A stretch of 6,383 nt of DNA from Anaerolineales bacterium (lineage in GTDB: Bacteria > Chloroflexota > Anaerolineae > Anaerolineales > UBA4823): NCBI GenBank assembly GCA_026415275.1, contig JAOAHK010000157.1:1-6383 (forward strand), given 5' to 3'. Positions 6,082 to 6,383 of this stretch are shown one piece after another. The notes below the pieces were generated by a model. The model was not told the origin of the DNA. It searched no databases and was given only the letters and a program-made list of their open reading frames with translations. Each line of letters begins with the position of its first letter. The stretch's first letter is position 1. The position numbers were made by a program, and so were the translations under genes.

Positions 6082-6099
6082 TTCAGGGAAAGAAGGGTT
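6082..6099 (+). repeat. 18-base dispersed repeat, copy B
   Basis: TTCAGGGAAAGAAGGGTT is identical to the minus strand at 2155-2172, where it carries the flgC SD. Here it faces away from fliC. A TTG at 6106 lies eight bases after AAGAAGGG but opens only a nine-codon frame. Confidence 0.6.
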
Positions 6100-6182
6100 T
6101 TGTTATTGATCCTGACCTTATCTGCGCCTCCTTAATCCATTCCTCTAGCTTGGTTTCATCTCAGTGATTTGTTCTATCTCCG

Positions 6183-6208
6183 TTATCGTCAACACGAGCA
6201 TTTCTTGA
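6183..6208 (-). promoter_or_regulatory. Candidate sigma-28 (FliA/SigD) promoter for fliC
   Basis: On the minus strand TCAA (6205-6208) is followed after 14 bases by GACGATAA (6183-6190). The flagellar sigma consensus is TAAA, 14-16 bases, then GCCGATAA (or CCGATAT), so this matches three of four and seven of eight positions. Flagellin genes usually depend on this sigma factor. Transcription would start near 6176, giving a leader of about 200 bases, longer than usual. Confidence 0.45.
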
Positions 6209-6329
6209 GATGTTTTGACGTAAAAATCGCGTAAATATTTCCGAATTTTCTGTGTGTCTGTCTAATTGCGCAAATCATATTGCAATTTCAACTGGAGAAC
6301 ACCAACAATCCCTGAAACCATCTTGTAGC

Positions 6330-6346
6330 ACCGAGCCCCGCTCGGT
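6330..6346. terminator. GC-rich stem-loop near the right edge
   Basis: ACCGAGC and GCTCGGT form a perfect 7-bp stem around a three-base loop, CCC on the plus strand. Neither side is followed by a T-run. It may end transcription of a gene beyond the right edge, but that gene is not visible. Confidence 0.3.
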
Positions 6347-6383
6347 CTATAGCCAAGCAGAGCTTGCGGTACACCCTTTGTAA

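Larger units (their letters stand above)
5969..6383. other. 415-base region upstream of fliC without a gene
   Basis: I find no credible coding sequence on either strand. In minus-strand direction it holds a GC-rich stem-loop (6330-6346), a small one at 6354-6366, an AT-rich stretch at about 6200-6290 with the short palindromes TTGCGCAA (6266-6273) and ATTGCAAT (6279-6286), a sigma-28-like promoter candidate, an orphan SD-like AAGGAGG at 6127-6133, one copy of an 18-base repeat, the leader hairpin and the fliC SD. Confidence 0.6.

Noticed and set aside
6100..6135. Nine-codon TTG frame on the plus strand after repeat copy B
   Set aside because: The SD and spacing look right, but the frame is too short, starts with TTG and has nothing else to support translation.
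1..6383. CRISPR arrays, tRNA or rRNA genes, insertion sequences, defence genes
   Set aside because: I saw no regularly spaced repeats, no tRNA-like cloverleaf, no transposase reading frame and no defence-type motifs.

Overview
The window is a flagellar gene cluster, with every confident gene on the minus strand. In transcription order (right to left) it holds fliC (flagellin), fliD (filament cap), flaG, fliS (flagellin chaperone), flgC (proximal rod), fliE (MS-ring/rod adaptor) and the first 438 codons of fliF (MS-ring), which runs off the left edge. Base composition is near balanced and Shine-Dalgarno (SD) sites are good. The cluster is a divergent bacterial one in which a FlaG/FliD/FliS set is joined to basal-body genes. 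The sequence alone does not fix the phylum. The divergent FliS, FliE and FliD and the hag-like flagellin leader suggest a deep-branching, non-proteobacterial lineage such as Firmicutes-like or Chloroflexota (low confidence).

Layout. 1-1314: fliF, partial. 1346-1645: fliE. 1681-2148: flgC. 2149-2319: a spacer with a terminator-like stem-loop behind fliS and a plausible vegetative-type promoter for flgC. 2320-2688: fliS, with a GTG start. 2689-2790: a spacer that can fold with the 3' end of flaG into a long interrupted hairpin. 2791-3144: flaG. 3145-3213: a spacer with three AUGGA pentamers, one in a hairpin loop. 3214-4965: fliD. 4966-5059: a spacer with a strong GC-rich hairpin. 5060-5968: fliC. 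5969-6383: about 415 bases without a gene, holding a sigma-28-like promoter candidate, several GGA motifs and a stem-loop just ahead of a strong SD.

How the genes work together. FliF forms the membrane MS-ring. FliE and FlgC build the rod on it. FliC is exported with the help of its chaperone FliS and polymerises under the FliD cap; FlaG is linked to filament length. Late filament genes lie upstream of early basal-body genes, the reverse of the assembly order, so separate control of the two halves would be expected. The hairpin and promoter between fliS and flgC fit that. The usual flgB partner is not in front of flgC.

The most notable non-coding signals are post-transcriptional. The fliC leader shows ACGGA in a tight hairpin loop and AAGGA in the SD, an arrangement resembling CsrA control of Bacillus subtilis hag. 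The flaG-fliS junction has a nested inverted repeat that overlaps the flaG stop codon and ends at the fliS SD.
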